Origin: Chitinophagales bacterium
Lineage (GTDB): Bacteria; Bacteroidota; Bacteroidia; Chitinophagales; UBA10324
Length of the DNA: 64,000 bases
NCBI GenBank assembly: GCA_019694975.1
Contig: JAIBAY010000003.1
Location: 124,001 to 188,000 of the forward strand
Direction: 5' to 3'
Part shown: positions 46,896 to 55,500 of the stretch, piece by piece
How the letters are laid out: every line of letters starts with the position of its first letter
Position numbering within the stretch: position 1 is the stretch's first letter
The notes under the pieces: model-generated
Told to the model about the DNA's origin: nothing
The model's input: only the letters and a program-made list of their open reading frames with translations
The model's database searches: none
Program-made: the position numbers and the translations under genes

Positions 46896-46932
46896 CGAAA
46901 CAGGCCGGCCATTCATCAGCCGGCCTGTTTCG
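46896..46932. terminator. Bidirectional terminator between sodA and glmS
   Basis: A perfect 14-bp stem (CGAAACAGGCCGGC and its complement) with a 9-base loop, 43 bases past the sodA stop. The T tract is short on the plus side (TGTTTCG). It is convergently placed but far (about 260 bases) from the glmS stop, so it most likely serves sodA. Confidence 0.65.
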
Positions 46933-47189
46933 CTTAGTAAGGCAACTGCAAACCGCTGGCAGGCCGTTTGATCGTGCCGGTATTACATCTGCATAGATTG
47001 CCGGAGTTTATTTCTTGCTGATATTGTTTCGCAATATGGTGCGAAATAATGTTTGCACCGCACCGGTTATAAATTAGAAAGCGCAGGCAACAGCCATCAG
47101 CATTGCGTTAACCGCTGCAGCTGCTCAAGACAGACGACATTGCTTCGGGTAAATTTATCGTGCCGCAGTAATCGAATACAAGGCAAACC
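46933..47189. other. Intergenic region without recognisable gene
   Basis: With the hairpin this forms a 336-base gap between convergent genes. A weak 6-bp hairpin (TTTCGC / GCGAAA, 47027-47046) is the only structure seen. An open frame at 47053-47265 runs antisense into glmS and looks non-coding. Confidence 0.45.
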
Positions 47190-49028
47190 TTACTCCACTG
47201 TTACGCTTTTGGCAAGGTTGCGTGGCTGGTCTACATTGCAGCCGCGCAAAACGGCGATATGGTAAGCCAGTAGCTGCAACGGAATTACCGACAGCAGGGG
47301 AGTCAGCGATTCTTCGGTCTCCGGAATTTCTATCACGAACTCAGCGAGGTCACGGATGATTTTATCACCTTCTGTTACAATAGCGATGATACGTCCTTTG
47401 CGCGCCTTCACTTCCTGTATGTTGCTCAGGATTTTATCATACGGACCGCCTTTAGTGGCTAAGACCACCACCGGCATTTCATCATCAATGAGTGCAATCG
47501 GGCCGTGTTTCATTTCGGCTGCCGGATAACCTTCTGCATGGATGTAAGAAATTTCCTTCAGCTTTAAGGCGCCTTCCAGTCCTACCGGGAAGTTATAGCC
47601 ACGCCCGAGATATAAAAAGTTGCGGGTATCTTTAAAAAAGTCAGCGATGTATTTGATCTGTTCATTCGTTTTCAAAACCTGTTTTACCTTTTCAGGAATA
47701 GAATCCAGTTCATTGATCAGCTGATGATACCTTGATTGTGTAATAGTTCCGCGCTTGCGTGCCGTATATAACGCCAGCATACTCAACACGGTTACCTGTG
47801 CGGTAAACGCTTTCGTGGAAGCCACTCCTATTTCAGGGCCCGCATGCGTATAGGATCCTGCATCCACGGCCCGGGAAATGGAAGATCCCACCACGTTGCA
47901 TATTCCAAAAACAGTAGCTCCCTTCGATTTAGCCAACTGAATAGCGGCCAGTGTATCCGCCGTTTCGCCTGATTGTGAAATCGCGATTACGATATCGTCG
48001 GGTGTAACGATGGGATTACGGTAGCGGAACTCAGAAGCATATTCCACCTCAACAGGTATTCTTGCCAGGTCTTCAAACAAATACTCCGCTACAATAGCTG
48101 CATGCCACGATGTGCCGCAGGCAATCATGGTAAGCCCCTTGGCATGCGACAGCTTTTCCTCATACTCCGCGAAGCCGCCAAGTTTAATTTTTCCCGTATA
48201 GGTATTCAACCTGCCGCGCAGGCTGTCGCGGATGGAATTGGGCTGTTCATAGATTTCCTTCAACATGAAATGATCATAGCCGCCTTTCTCCAGCATCTCC
48301 AGCTTCAGCTCCAGTTCCTCGATGTATGGCGTCTTCACCTTGTTGCCGATTGTTTTAATGGTGAGGTCGCTATTGCGGTTCAGTACGGCAATCTCCTCAT
48401 CATTGAGGTACACCACGTTTTTGGTAAACTCCACTATCGGTGTTGCATCTGATGCCACAAAGTATTCATGCACGCCAATGCCGATTACAAGAGGACTGCC
48501 TTTTCTGGCTGCCACCAGCATATCCGGATTATTTTTTGCCAGGATAACGATGGCATAAGCCCCCACAACTTCATTCAGTGCTATGCGCACTGCTTCCGGC
48601 AAGTCCTGCACTTCATTCACCATAATGTCTTCTATCAGGTGAATCAAGACTTCCGTATCTGTATCGGATTCAAAATGATGACCGCGCAGCAACAGCTCTT
48701 CTTTCAGCGTAGCATAATTTTCAATAATCCCATTGTGAATAATGGCCAGGCTTTTTGTTTCAGAGAAATGCGGATGGGCATTTACATCATTGGGTTCACC
48801 ATGGGTAGCCCATCTGGTATGGCCGATGCCAATGGTGCCGTTGGTGTCTTTATCGGCCACAAACTCTTCCAGTGCGCTCACCTTACCCGCTTTTTTATAG
48901 ACATGGAGCGAGTTGTTGAGCAAGGCAACTCCGGCACTGTCGTAGCCCCTGTATTCAAGCCGGTGAAGGCCTTTGATAAGAATGGGGAAAGCCTGCTTAT
49001 TACCTATGTAACCGACGATTCCACACAT
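47190..49028 (-). CDS. glmS: Glutamine-fructose-6-phosphate aminotransferase (isomerizing)
   Basis: A 612-residue GlmS. After Met removal Cys2 (MCGIVGYIG) is the Ntn glutaminase nucleophile, HTRWATHGEPNDVNAHPH completes the glutaminase site, and two SIS domains follow, with SQSGETADTLAA and STKAFTAQV. The C terminus DQPRNLAKSVTVE is the invariant end containing the catalytic Lys. It makes glucosamine 6-phosphate for peptidoglycan and LPS. It follows the DUF4270 gene by 26 bases on the same strand. Confidence 0.97.
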   Translation of the reverse strand: MCGIVGYIGNKQAFPILIKGLHRLEYRGYDSAGVALLNNSLHVYKKAGKVSALEEFVADKDTNGTIGIGHTRWATHGEPNDVNAHPHFSETKSLAIIHNGIIENYATLKEELLLRGHHFESDTDTEVLIHLIEDIMVNEVQDLPEAVRIALNEVVGAYAIVILAKNNPDMLVAARKGSPLVIGIGVHEYFVASDATPIVEFTKNVVYLNDEEIAVLNRNSDLTIKTIGNKVKTPYIEELELKLEMLEKGGYDHFMLKEIYEQPNSIRDSLRGRLNTYTGKIKLGGFAEYEEKLSHAKGLTMIACGTSWHAAIVAEYLFEDLARIPVEVEYASEFRYRNPIVTPDDIVIAISQSGETADTLAAIQLAKSKGATVFGICNVVGSSISRAVDAGSYTHAGPEIGVASTKAFTAQVTVLSMLALYTARKRGTITQSRYHQLINELDSIPEKVKQVLKTNEQIKYIADFFKDTRNFLYLGRGYNFPVGLEGALKLKEISYIHAEGYPAAEMKHGPIALIDDEMPVVVLATKGGPYDKILSNIQEVKARKGRIIAIVTEGDKIIRDLAEFVIEIPETEESLTPLLSVIPLQLLAYHIAVLRGCNVDQPRNLAKSVTVE

Positions 49029-49054
49029 GCTGAGTGAATTTATTTTAAAGGTAG

Positions 49055-50398
49055 TTATTCGATGGGAGTGTAAATGATATTGAGTTTGGTCTTATACACA
49101 TCATCCCGGTTGCCGCCGCCCGCCATCAGGCGGTCGGCCGTTTCCTGCGCACTGTTATTAATGAGGAATAGCCCATAATCGGTGATTTTACCATCGATCA
49201 GCAATTGTACCTGCTGCGAAATGTTAAACTTGTATTGTGCCACCGTATCGCCGGGCAGGATGCCAAACTCCACCCTATTGCCACCATAGGATGGAAATGC
49301 ATGATTCACATCATCATTATCCGGAATAGCTTTGATTTTACCCGCACTGTCGAGCGTCACAATCAACAACTGCACCGGCGGTTTGAATACGCTATCGGCC
49401 CTGTTGGGATCCAAACGCTGAGAAATCACCAGTTCAGCTTTATTAATGATCACATCATGCAGGTTCAGCAAATTCGGTATGCTCACCCTCGTTCTGATAC
49501 CTGCCATGGATTGAATAAAAAGAAGACTGTCGCCATCTTGTGTCTCAACCTGCAGATGACTCGCCACCACGGTGCCGGCATAGGCGTGACGGAAATAATT
49601 TGTTTTTACTTCACTGGTGCTTACCGGGAAATTGATATTCAGCTTACTCTTGGCCGGTGTGTGCCAGTAGATGCGCAGACCACTCACCGAAGACAGCATG
49701 GCCAGATAAAGCATGCTTGCCGCATACGGTGTGGCAACGGTGTCGGGTTGAATGAGCAAACCATGAAAATATTCCTTGAATGCGGAATCAGTGGCCAGGC
49801 TGGCCTGCCCTGACTGATCAAGCAGATCCTGTCCGAACCTGTCGGAAAGCCGGATACGAAGGTGTGGAGGGAAGGTTACGCCCAGCACTTCAATACTGTC
49901 ATTCAATGCCGGCACCAGCAACTGCTTCCTGCCGAGTACTTCCGCACCGGTGGCAAATGATTTATTGGAAAAATAACCGTCATCAGGTTTTGGGCTCATC
50001 TTTTCCGTCACTTCATGAACGGTAAATGATTGTGGAACATCAGCATAGCCATAGGTTTTAAAGTAACCCATGGTAAGTACCACTGAATCAATGAACAAAG
50101 TATCTGGATTACCAAGGTCAATAGCCGTTGTCGGCAACTGGAATTCGGTGAAGATGGCGGCGTATGATTTTCCAAAGATGGGGTCATACATATTACCAAG
50201 CAGGCTGTAAAACTGGCTGCTTGTCACCAGCGAATCCTGGCGCATTGGCGTGGTAACCACTTTAAATGTATCCGTAAAAGTGGCATTGATATCAGAGGAA
50301 GGAGGCAGAATGCCCACCCCGATTTCTGTAGTTTTATTGCAGGAAAAGAGTGCAACAGCCGCCAAAAGCAACCAACCCGCTACATTCCTTAACATCAT
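49055..50398 (-). CDS. DUF4270 family lipoprotein
   Basis: About 447 residues. A lipoprotein signal (MMLRNVAGWLLLAAVALFSC, Cys at about 20) is followed by CNKTTEIGVGILPPSSDINATFTDTF and FGKSYAAIFTEFQLP, typical of DUF4270. The rest is beta-rich. It is an outer-membrane or cell-surface lipoprotein of unknown role, found in Bacteroidota between a GT5 gene and glmS. The ATG at 50398 was taken; the frame begins earlier (50458), but the -7 box at 50440-50447 lies inside that extension. Confidence 0.87.
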   Translation of the reverse strand: MMLRNVAGWLLLAAVALFSCNKTTEIGVGILPPSSDINATFTDTFKVVTTPMRQDSLVTSSQFYSLLGNMYDPIFGKSYAAIFTEFQLPTTAIDLGNPDTLFIDSVVLTMGYFKTYGYADVPQSFTVHEVTEKMSPKPDDGYFSNKSFATGAEVLGRKQLLVPALNDSIEVLGVTFPPHLRIRLSDRFGQDLLDQSGQASLATDSAFKEYFHGLLIQPDTVATPYAASMLYLAMLSSVSGLRIYWHTPAKSKLNINFPVSTSEVKTNYFRHAYAGTVVASHLQVETQDGDSLLFIQSMAGIRTRVSIPNLLNLHDVIINKAELVISQRLDPNRADSVFKPPVQLLIVTLDSAGKIKAIPDNDDVNHAFPSYGGNRVEFGILPGDTVAQYKFNISQQVQLLIDGKITDYGLFLINNSAQETADRLMAGGGNRDDVYKTKLNIIYTPIE

Positions 50399-50439
50399 AT
50401 TCTCGTCCGGTGTCTGTTGGTGATTTGCATAGTAAAGAT

Positions 50440-50447
50440 CAAAGCTA
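50440..50447 (-). promoter_or_regulatory. -7 promoter box TAGCTTTG for the DUF4270 gene
   Basis: Exact TAnnTTTG on the minus strand, 42 bases ahead of the chosen ATG. It would start a transcript near 50434 that may extend through glmS. Confidence 0.45.
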
Positions 50448-50494
50448 TAAGCGCCCAAGAGCGATGCAGTGCAGATAGTGATTATTCAGGACAC

Positions 50495-51310
50495 TCATTT
50501 TTTTGTAAGCGATGCATAAAATTCCTGGTAGGCGGCAGGAAATGATTCGCCGTTCATGAACTCCATGACCGGTTTATTTTTCTGTGCTTTCATGAAAGTC
50601 TTCAGCGTCTTATCTATCTTTTGATCGCCCAGGATGATGGCATCAGCATGTGCAATGCCGCCCTTATTAAGCCCGGTGAAATCGCCTTTCTTATAAAAGT
50701 CAAAGTCTGTCTCCTTAATATCCTTATGTATCAATGCTTTGGTGTTAAACGATTTGCCGAGTGATCCCTCAAAAGGATTATCGTAAACGGAATAAACCAC
50801 TTTTGAATTGTGAAAGACAGGTTCTTTCTTGTAAACGGTTTTTATATACATAGGAACAAGGCTTGTCATCCAGCCGTGGCAATGAATAATATCAGGCGGC
50901 CATCCCCACTTTTTTACGGTTTCCAGCGCACCCTTACAGAAGAAAATCATCCGTTCGGCGTTATCATCATAGAATTTATGATGTTCGTCGGTAAAGTCGT
51001 ATTTGCGTTTAAAAAAGTCTTCATTATCAAGAAAATACACCTGAAGGCGGGCGCCGGGTAATGAAGCAACTTTGATAATCAGCGGAAAATCATCATCGTC
51101 AATAATGATGTTCATACCGGAAAGCCTTACAACTTCATGCAGACGGTGCCTCCTTTCATTAATACTGCCAAATCTGGGCATCAGTACACGCACTTCCATT
51201 CCCTGGTTGAGCAGGTGAACAGGTAACTGGTTTGTAATGCGGGCCATCTCTGATAACACCAGGTATGGTTTCATTTCCTGCGTGATGATCAGTACTCTTT
51301 TTTTAGTCAT
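50495..51310 (-). CDS. Stand-alone GT5 (glycogen/starch synthase N-terminal) domain protein
   Basis: A 271-residue protein matching only the N-terminal half of GT5 glycogen synthases: KKRVLIITQEMKPYLVLSEMARITNQLP, VRVLMPRFGSINERRHRLHEVVRLSG, and WPPDIIHCHGWMTSLVPMYIK. The C-terminal GT-B half, which holds the nucleotide-sugar site, is absent, and the frame closes normally with DUF4270 following after 96 bases. Annotation pipelines call such proteins glycogen synthase, but catalysis by this half alone is doubtful. The start at 51310 fits the family and the promoter at 51367-51374; the frame itself extends to 51412. Confidence 0.85.
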   Translation of the reverse strand: MTKKRVLIITQEMKPYLVLSEMARITNQLPVHLLNQGMEVRVLMPRFGSINERRHRLHEVVRLSGMNIIIDDDDFPLIIKVASLPGARLQVYFLDNEDFFKRKYDFTDEHHKFYDDNAERMIFFCKGALETVKKWGWPPDIIHCHGWMTSLVPMYIKTVYKKEPVFHNSKVVYSVYDNPFEGSLGKSFNTKALIHKDIKETDFDFYKKGDFTGLNKGGIAHADAIILGDQKIDKTLKTFMKAQKNKPVMEFMNGESFPAAYQEFYASLTKK

Positions 51311-51366
51311 CTGGGAATTTTCAATTTGGAAGGAGGTTTCAAGGTTAACCTCTGAAAAACAGTGGG

Positions 51367-51374
51367 CAAAGATA
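51367..51374 (-). promoter_or_regulatory. -7 promoter box TATCTTTG for the GT5-domain gene
   Basis: Exact TAnnTTTG on the minus strand. It lies 57 bases before the chosen ATG, with a TTG about 23 bases upstream (51398-51400 in plus coordinates), slightly wider than ideal. Confidence 0.55.
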
Positions 51375-51518
51375 CTAAAAAAAAGCCTGAACTTTTCCAA
51401 AAGAGCAGACAAAGGAACGTAAGCACAGTGCCTTGCCGATTAGGAACGAGATCCTTTGCAGTTGTTCATTTGCTGAATGCCGGCACACTGCCCATAAAGA
51501 TCAGTTGCCTTTAAATGC

Positions 51519-51526
51519 TATCTTTC
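51519..51526 (+). promoter_or_regulatory. Near-consensus -7 box TATCTTTC for panC
   Basis: One mismatch to TAnnTTTG (last base C), 26 bases ahead of the panC start. Divergent from the GT5-domain promoter. Confidence 0.35.
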
Positions 51527-51551
51527 GCGCCATCTTCAAAAACTTTAATGC

Positions 51552-52397
51552 GTGATTCAGTTTAAGACAACGGCTATCTCCGAATATCTGACTTTAGCAA
51601 AATCAGCGGGTAAATCAATTGGATTTGTACCTACGATGGGAGCCCTTCATGCCGGTCACCTGTCGCTGATAACACGGGCCAAAGCGGAAAACGACCTGGT
51701 AGTATGCAGCATCTTCGTCAATCCCGCGCAGTTTAATGATCCAAAAGACCTTGAAAAATATCCCCGCCCGATTGAAACCGACATTGAGCAGCTTATTAAT
51801 TCCGGCTGTGACATCCTGTTTCTGCCAGATGTAACCGATGTTTATCCGGATGGCCCCGGCCAACTGATACAATATGACCTTGGCCACCTGGAATCGTTTC
51901 TTGAAGGGGCCTCGCGACCCGGACATTTCAATGGGGTGGCCAATGTGGTTGACCGCTTTCTGACAATCGTGCAGCCCGACCGATTGTATCTCGGCCAAAA
52001 GGACTTTCAGCAGGTTAAGGTGATTGAGCGGTTGTGCGATGTAAGAGGCTATGCCACGCATATCATCATCTGCCCGACCTTCCGGGAAGAAAACGGGCTG
52101 GCCATGAGTTCAAGAAATATCCGGCTCACTCCACAGCAGCGTGATGCAGCATCCATTATCTATCAGACTTTGGTATTTGCTACTGAAAACTACAGGGCCT
52201 ACACACCGGAATCATTAAAGCAGGCATCGGTCAGCCGCATGCAAGACATGCCAGATACCGATGTAGATTATTTTGAATTCTGTGACAGCCGTTCCTTCCG
52301 TATTGTCAACGACTGGAACAATGCACAACATATTGTGGCCGTGACTGCGGTTTTAATCGGCAATGTTCGTTTGCTTGATAATATGATGCTGCAGTAA
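51552..52397 (+). CDS. panC: Pantothenate synthetase
   Basis: A 281-residue PanC that joins pantoate and beta-alanine with ATP. Motifs are GFVPTMGALHAGHLSLI (HxGH-type nucleotide motif), SIFVNPAQFNDPKDLEKYPR, GASRPGHFNGVANVV, LYLGQKDFQQ and the KMSKS equivalent GLAMSSRNIRL. panD, which supplies beta-alanine, lies 2.75 kb downstream on the same strand, separated by a T9SS-secreted protein gene on the other strand. The start at 51552 gives the normal N terminus (about 26 residues before the first motif). Confidence 0.96.
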   Translation: MIQFKTTAISEYLTLAKSAGKSIGFVPTMGALHAGHLSLITRAKAENDLVVCSIFVNPAQFNDPKDLEKYPRPIETDIEQLINSGCDILFLPDVTDVYPDGPGQLIQYDLGHLESFLEGASRPGHFNGVANVVDRFLTIVQPDRLYLGQKDFQQVKVIERLCDVRGYATHIIICPTFREENGLAMSSRNIRLTPQQRDAASIIYQTLVFATENYRAYTPESLKQASVSRMQDMPDTDVDYFEFCDSRSFRIVNDWNNAQHIVAVTAVLIGNVRLLDNMMLQ

Positions 52398-52526
52398 TCA
52401 AACGTTCGCTTTCATGACACGCTCGCAGGTTTAACATAACTTACCCATAAATTATCCGCCTGAATGGGGCCTGTTTCCTTTCTGCTGAAAGCAAAAAAAT
52501 TAGATGGAATGATCTGACTCCGGGCT

Positions 52527-54395
52527 TTATTTTACGAGCTGTAACTTCCTGGTAAGATATTGCATGCCTGCTGAAAGGCGAAGCATGTAAACGGCGGCCG
52601 GCTGATCCGACAAATCAATAATCGCCGTGCTTTGCATTGAAGAATCAGCTTCTCTGCGAAAGACTACCTGGCCAAGAGCATTTACTACTTCTATCGTATA
52701 ACTGAATGTTAAGAGATTATCCGTCTGAACATGGAAGATCCCAGCTGAAGGATTCGGATAGATATGGATGCCACCATCAGCCATGACATCTTCACTACCC
52801 GTTAATGTGACGATTACTGTCGCCGAATTTTTGCAACCGTGCTCTTCGAAGACTATTACCGTATAGTATCCGCTCTGAGTAACTGTGTAGGTCTGACCGG
52901 TGGCTCCGGGAATGTCCGTACCGTTAAATTGCCACTGATACGCAGCTGCCGGGCTGCAAGTCAGCAAAGAACCATCCTGTGTTATTATCGGAAAGGGCGG
53001 CGTGGCATAAACGGTGATGTAGTCGCTGAGCAGCAGTGTATCTTCTCCGTCGGTATTGGTAGTGACAAGCAATACATCATAACTGCCCGGTGTATCATAA
53101 CAGATATTGTCAGGGTTTTGCTGGGATGATGTGGGCGGCGATGCTCCCTGAAATTCCCAGTACCATGCTGTTGGGCTATTCAATGACTGATCATAGAAGT
53201 TGATGCAGAATTTTTCACAGATATCCGTATCGCTGGCAGCAACGAAGACTTGTTGTACTGGTTCAGTGCCGAAAACATTTTCAATAAATGCGGGAAGCCC
53301 GTAAACACAGGTTGCCTGAACGAGATAAAAACCGTAATCGACAAAATTGCAGCCTGTGCCGGCTACATCAGGATCGTTGACGACGGCGAGACTGGAGGAA
53401 CCGTTTCGGCAGATATAGAGTCTTTTGTCGGGGCCAAGCTGCATCGTCTGCATAGCCGATGAAGAAGAAGTGCCTACTATCGTTTTGCTTGCAATGATTT
53501 CAGCCAGTGAACCGGCATCAAGGTCGAACTGAAACAGATTGGAATTATTTTCTTCATCGACGTACAACCGTTTTCCGTTGGGTGAAAAAGCTATGCCATA
53601 GACATAAGGAAAGCTGTTGGTGATTGTTCCCAGGTTCATCGCATCCGACACGGTTCCGGTGGAAGCATCAAAATTATAGACTTCGGCCTGATCGAGCCCT
53701 GAAAGCACGGTAGCAAGCCGCGATCCGTCAGGCGAAAATTTCATGCAGCCGATGCGGTTGTAGTTGCTGTAAGCTGTGCCCGCAGCTGAATAGACGGGTG
53801 ATGAAATTCCTGTTTCCGTCAATTCATAACAAACGAAATTTGCACCGTTCCATTCATGTGTGGTAATCCAATAGCCTGTGCCGGCACTGTTTTTTATCAC
53901 TGCCAGTTTCTCACAGGCCGGAGCATAGAGCAGAATATTTTTTACGGCTGTAACCGCACCAAGGCCTCCATTCTGACTCATATCCACAATGCTGTAACGA
54001 TAACCATCACTTCCACCACTGAAATATTCACCGGCAGTAAAAATATAATACTGATCACTGTTACCCGGATCCGGAACGATGACAGCGGCTTGGGCACTGG
54101 AGGAGGCACCGGTGAGTCCTGTGCCGTTGGCCATCAGTTGATGATCGGCATTCCACACCTTTGCTCCATTGGTATACATAAGGATGCTGCCTGTATTTTT
54201 ATCGCTGATGGAGGCACAACCTTCCGTTGCATTCATCACTCCATCCGTAAGTGAAACGGCTGCTCCGCTGTTGAAATCAATACCGGCAAAATTTCCGAAA
54301 TACCAGGTGTTGGCCTCATTTTGCGCCAGGCCGGCAGTATTAATTGCGAGCATGCCAAGCATCATGCTACAAATCATGATCAGTATCCGCTTCAT
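52527..54395 (-). CDS. T9SS-secreted protein with propeller-like, PKD and Ig-like domains
   Basis: A 622-residue exported protein. The signal peptide (to GLAQ, about 25) is followed by NTWYFGNFAGIDFNSGAAVS and a WD40/PD40-like propeller up to about residue 360 (KFSPDGSRLATVLSG, AFSPNGKRLYVDEEN). Then come a PKD domain (about 390-465, with WYWEFQGASP), an Ig-like segment (about 470-530, YQWQFNGTDIPGATG) and a C-terminal T9SS type A sorting domain (IYPNPSAGIFHV ... LRLSAG). It is likely a surface or secreted adhesin-like protein. It sits on the opposite strand between panC and panD, splitting that pair. Confidence 0.85.
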   Translation of the reverse strand: MKRILIMICSMMLGMLAINTAGLAQNEANTWYFGNFAGIDFNSGAAVSLTDGVMNATEGCASISDKNTGSILMYTNGAKVWNADHQLMANGTGLTGASSSAQAAVIVPDPGNSDQYYIFTAGEYFSGGSDGYRYSIVDMSQNGGLGAVTAVKNILLYAPACEKLAVIKNSAGTGYWITTHEWNGANFVCYELTETGISSPVYSAAGTAYSNYNRIGCMKFSPDGSRLATVLSGLDQAEVYNFDASTGTVSDAMNLGTITNSFPYVYGIAFSPNGKRLYVDEENNSNLFQFDLDAGSLAEIIASKTIVGTSSSSAMQTMQLGPDKRLYICRNGSSSLAVVNDPDVAGTGCNFVDYGFYLVQATCVYGLPAFIENVFGTEPVQQVFVAASDTDICEKFCINFYDQSLNSPTAWYWEFQGASPPTSSQQNPDNICYDTPGSYDVLLVTTNTDGEDTLLLSDYITVYATPPFPIITQDGSLLTCSPAAAYQWQFNGTDIPGATGQTYTVTQSGYYTVIVFEEHGCKNSATVIVTLTGSEDVMADGGIHIYPNPSAGIFHVQTDNLLTFSYTIEVVNALGQVVFRREADSSMQSTAIIDLSDQPAAVYMLRLSAGMQYLTRKLQLVK

Positions 54396-54438
54396 ATCGT
54401 TGATTGTTTCATGAAAGCTATTTTACAGGGTAATCTGA

Positions 54439-54725
54439 TTAATCCGTATTGAACACCATCACATAGTTGACTGCTGATGCCTCACTTAATGAAAATGCAG
54501 TCCGAAGATTTCTAACAGATGGTTTGAAGGGAAAATAAACATTCAGCTCTATATAAGCAACCGTTATCGGAAAAGCCCAACCGGTAATTGCGGTGCCTAC
54601 AATAGCTCTTTCAAACCAACCTGTCGAATCACGATAAATGATGCCACCAACTCGTGAATCCTATGCATGTTATTTTTCATGGGATCCAACACAGTGAGCT
54701 TGCATTTACGTTTTGCTTCAGTCAT
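54439..54725 (-). pseudogene. Possible gene remnant, unknown
   Basis: An open stretch of 73 codons on the minus strand (54439-54660) reads as a plausible protein end: GGIIYRDSTGWFERAIVG, then ITVAYIELNVYFPFKPSV, ending VNYVMVFNTD. It has no start codon. A short frame beginning ATG at 54723-54725 (MTEAKRKCKLTVLDPMKN) would join it with one frameshift near 54640-54655. I recognise no family. This may be a decayed gene upstream of the T9SS gene, or chance. Confidence 0.3.
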
Positions 54726-54855
54726 TTAATTGAATGGCTGACTGCTTGAAACTGCATTGTGATGCTCTTTTTTCATCATGGTGAATGAATAATATTCAAT
54801 TGCTGTTCACCCGTGAAGGAATCCAGATCAAGGTAATAAATAACATTAAGAGAAA

Positions 54856-54882
54856 GGCTGAACTTATGCTAAATGTTCAGCC
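54856..54882 (-). terminator. Possible hairpin terminator
   Basis: Eight-bp stem GGCTGAAC / GTTCAGCC with an 11-base loop. On the minus strand it is followed by TTTCTCTT. A 20-codon hydrophobic frame (ATG at 54937-54939, stop within the hairpin at 54877-54879) would end here. Both the terminator role and the peptide are tentative. Confidence 0.3.
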
Positions 54883-55133
54883 AATCAAAAAAACAGCCCC
54901 GGCTCCAAATAAACTTCCATACATAAACAGTTTAGTCATCGACAAAACAAGCACTAAAAAAACTGCAGCGGAGCAATAATGCAAAGAGTGCCATAAAATA
55001 TGCCTTGCGGACGAAGAGCATGAACTGCTTCAACACTGCCTTATGCAACTGCATCATTGTGCATTTACATGGCAGTTAACAGTGTATCTACGGTAAGCCG
55101 ATTGCATTGTCCGGCCGTTCGCTGATCAATTTA

Positions 55134-55141
55134 TATCTTTG
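55134..55141 (+). promoter_or_regulatory. -7 promoter box TATCTTTG of panD, nearly leaderless
   Basis: Exact TAnnTTTG ending only eight bases before the panD ATG (55150). Transcription would begin around 55146-55148, so the message would have almost no leader. A TTG at 55107-55109 is 24 bases upstream. Confidence 0.5.
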
Positions 55142-55149
55142 CACGCGCT

Positions 55150-55500
55150 ATGACCATTGAAGTTGTCAAATCAAAAATTCACCGGGTAAGGGTTACCGAA
55201 GCAAATATTGATTATGTAGGCAGCATCACCATAGACGAAGACCTGATGGATGCCAGTAACCTGATAGAGAATGAAAAGGTGCAGGTGGTAAACGTAAACA
55301 ATGGAGAACGGATAGAAACTTATGTGATAAAGGGTAAACGCGGCTCAGGAACCATTTGTCTCAACGGGCCTGCTGCCAGGAAAGCCATCGTCGGCGACAT
55401 CGTTATCATCATTTCCTATGGAACCCTTGATTGGGAAGAAGCCAGGTTATTCAAACCATCTATCATTTTTCCTAATGAACAGAACTTATTAAGCCGTTAG
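55150..55500 (+). CDS. panD: Aspartate 1-decarboxylase proenzyme
   Basis: A 116-residue pyruvoyl enzyme precursor. The self-cleavage site is the Gly24-Ser25 bond in [12 protein letters not shown], where Ser25 becomes the pyruvoyl group. The conserved [19 protein letters not shown] terminus, the [25 protein letters not shown] core and the IISYGTL segment are all present. It makes beta-alanine from aspartate for pantothenate synthesis (PanC). The stop overlaps the GTG of the next gene by one base (TAGTG), so the two are coupled. Confidence 0.97.
   Translation: MTIEVVKSKIHRVRVTEANIDYVGSITIDEDLMDASNLIENEKVQVVNVNNGERIETYVIKGKRGSGTICLNGPAARKAIVGDIVIIISYGTLDWEEARLFKPSIIFPNEQNLLSR

Larger units (their letters stand above)
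54396..55133. other. Long intergenic region between the T9SS gene and panD
   Basis: About 740 bases without a confident gene, the longest such stretch here. It holds the possible remnant at 54439-54725, a hairpin at 54856-54882, and the panD promoter at its right end. An open frame at 54785-54979 (+) is Lys/Ile-rich and unlike any family I know. Confidence 0.5.

Noticed and set aside
47053..47265. Open frame between sodA and glmS
   Set aside because: Short, reads antisense into the conserved end of glmS, no homology recognised.
54785..54979. 64-codon frame upstream of panD
   Set aside because: Lys/Ile-rich, no family signature, no promoter box; included only as part of the intergenic region.
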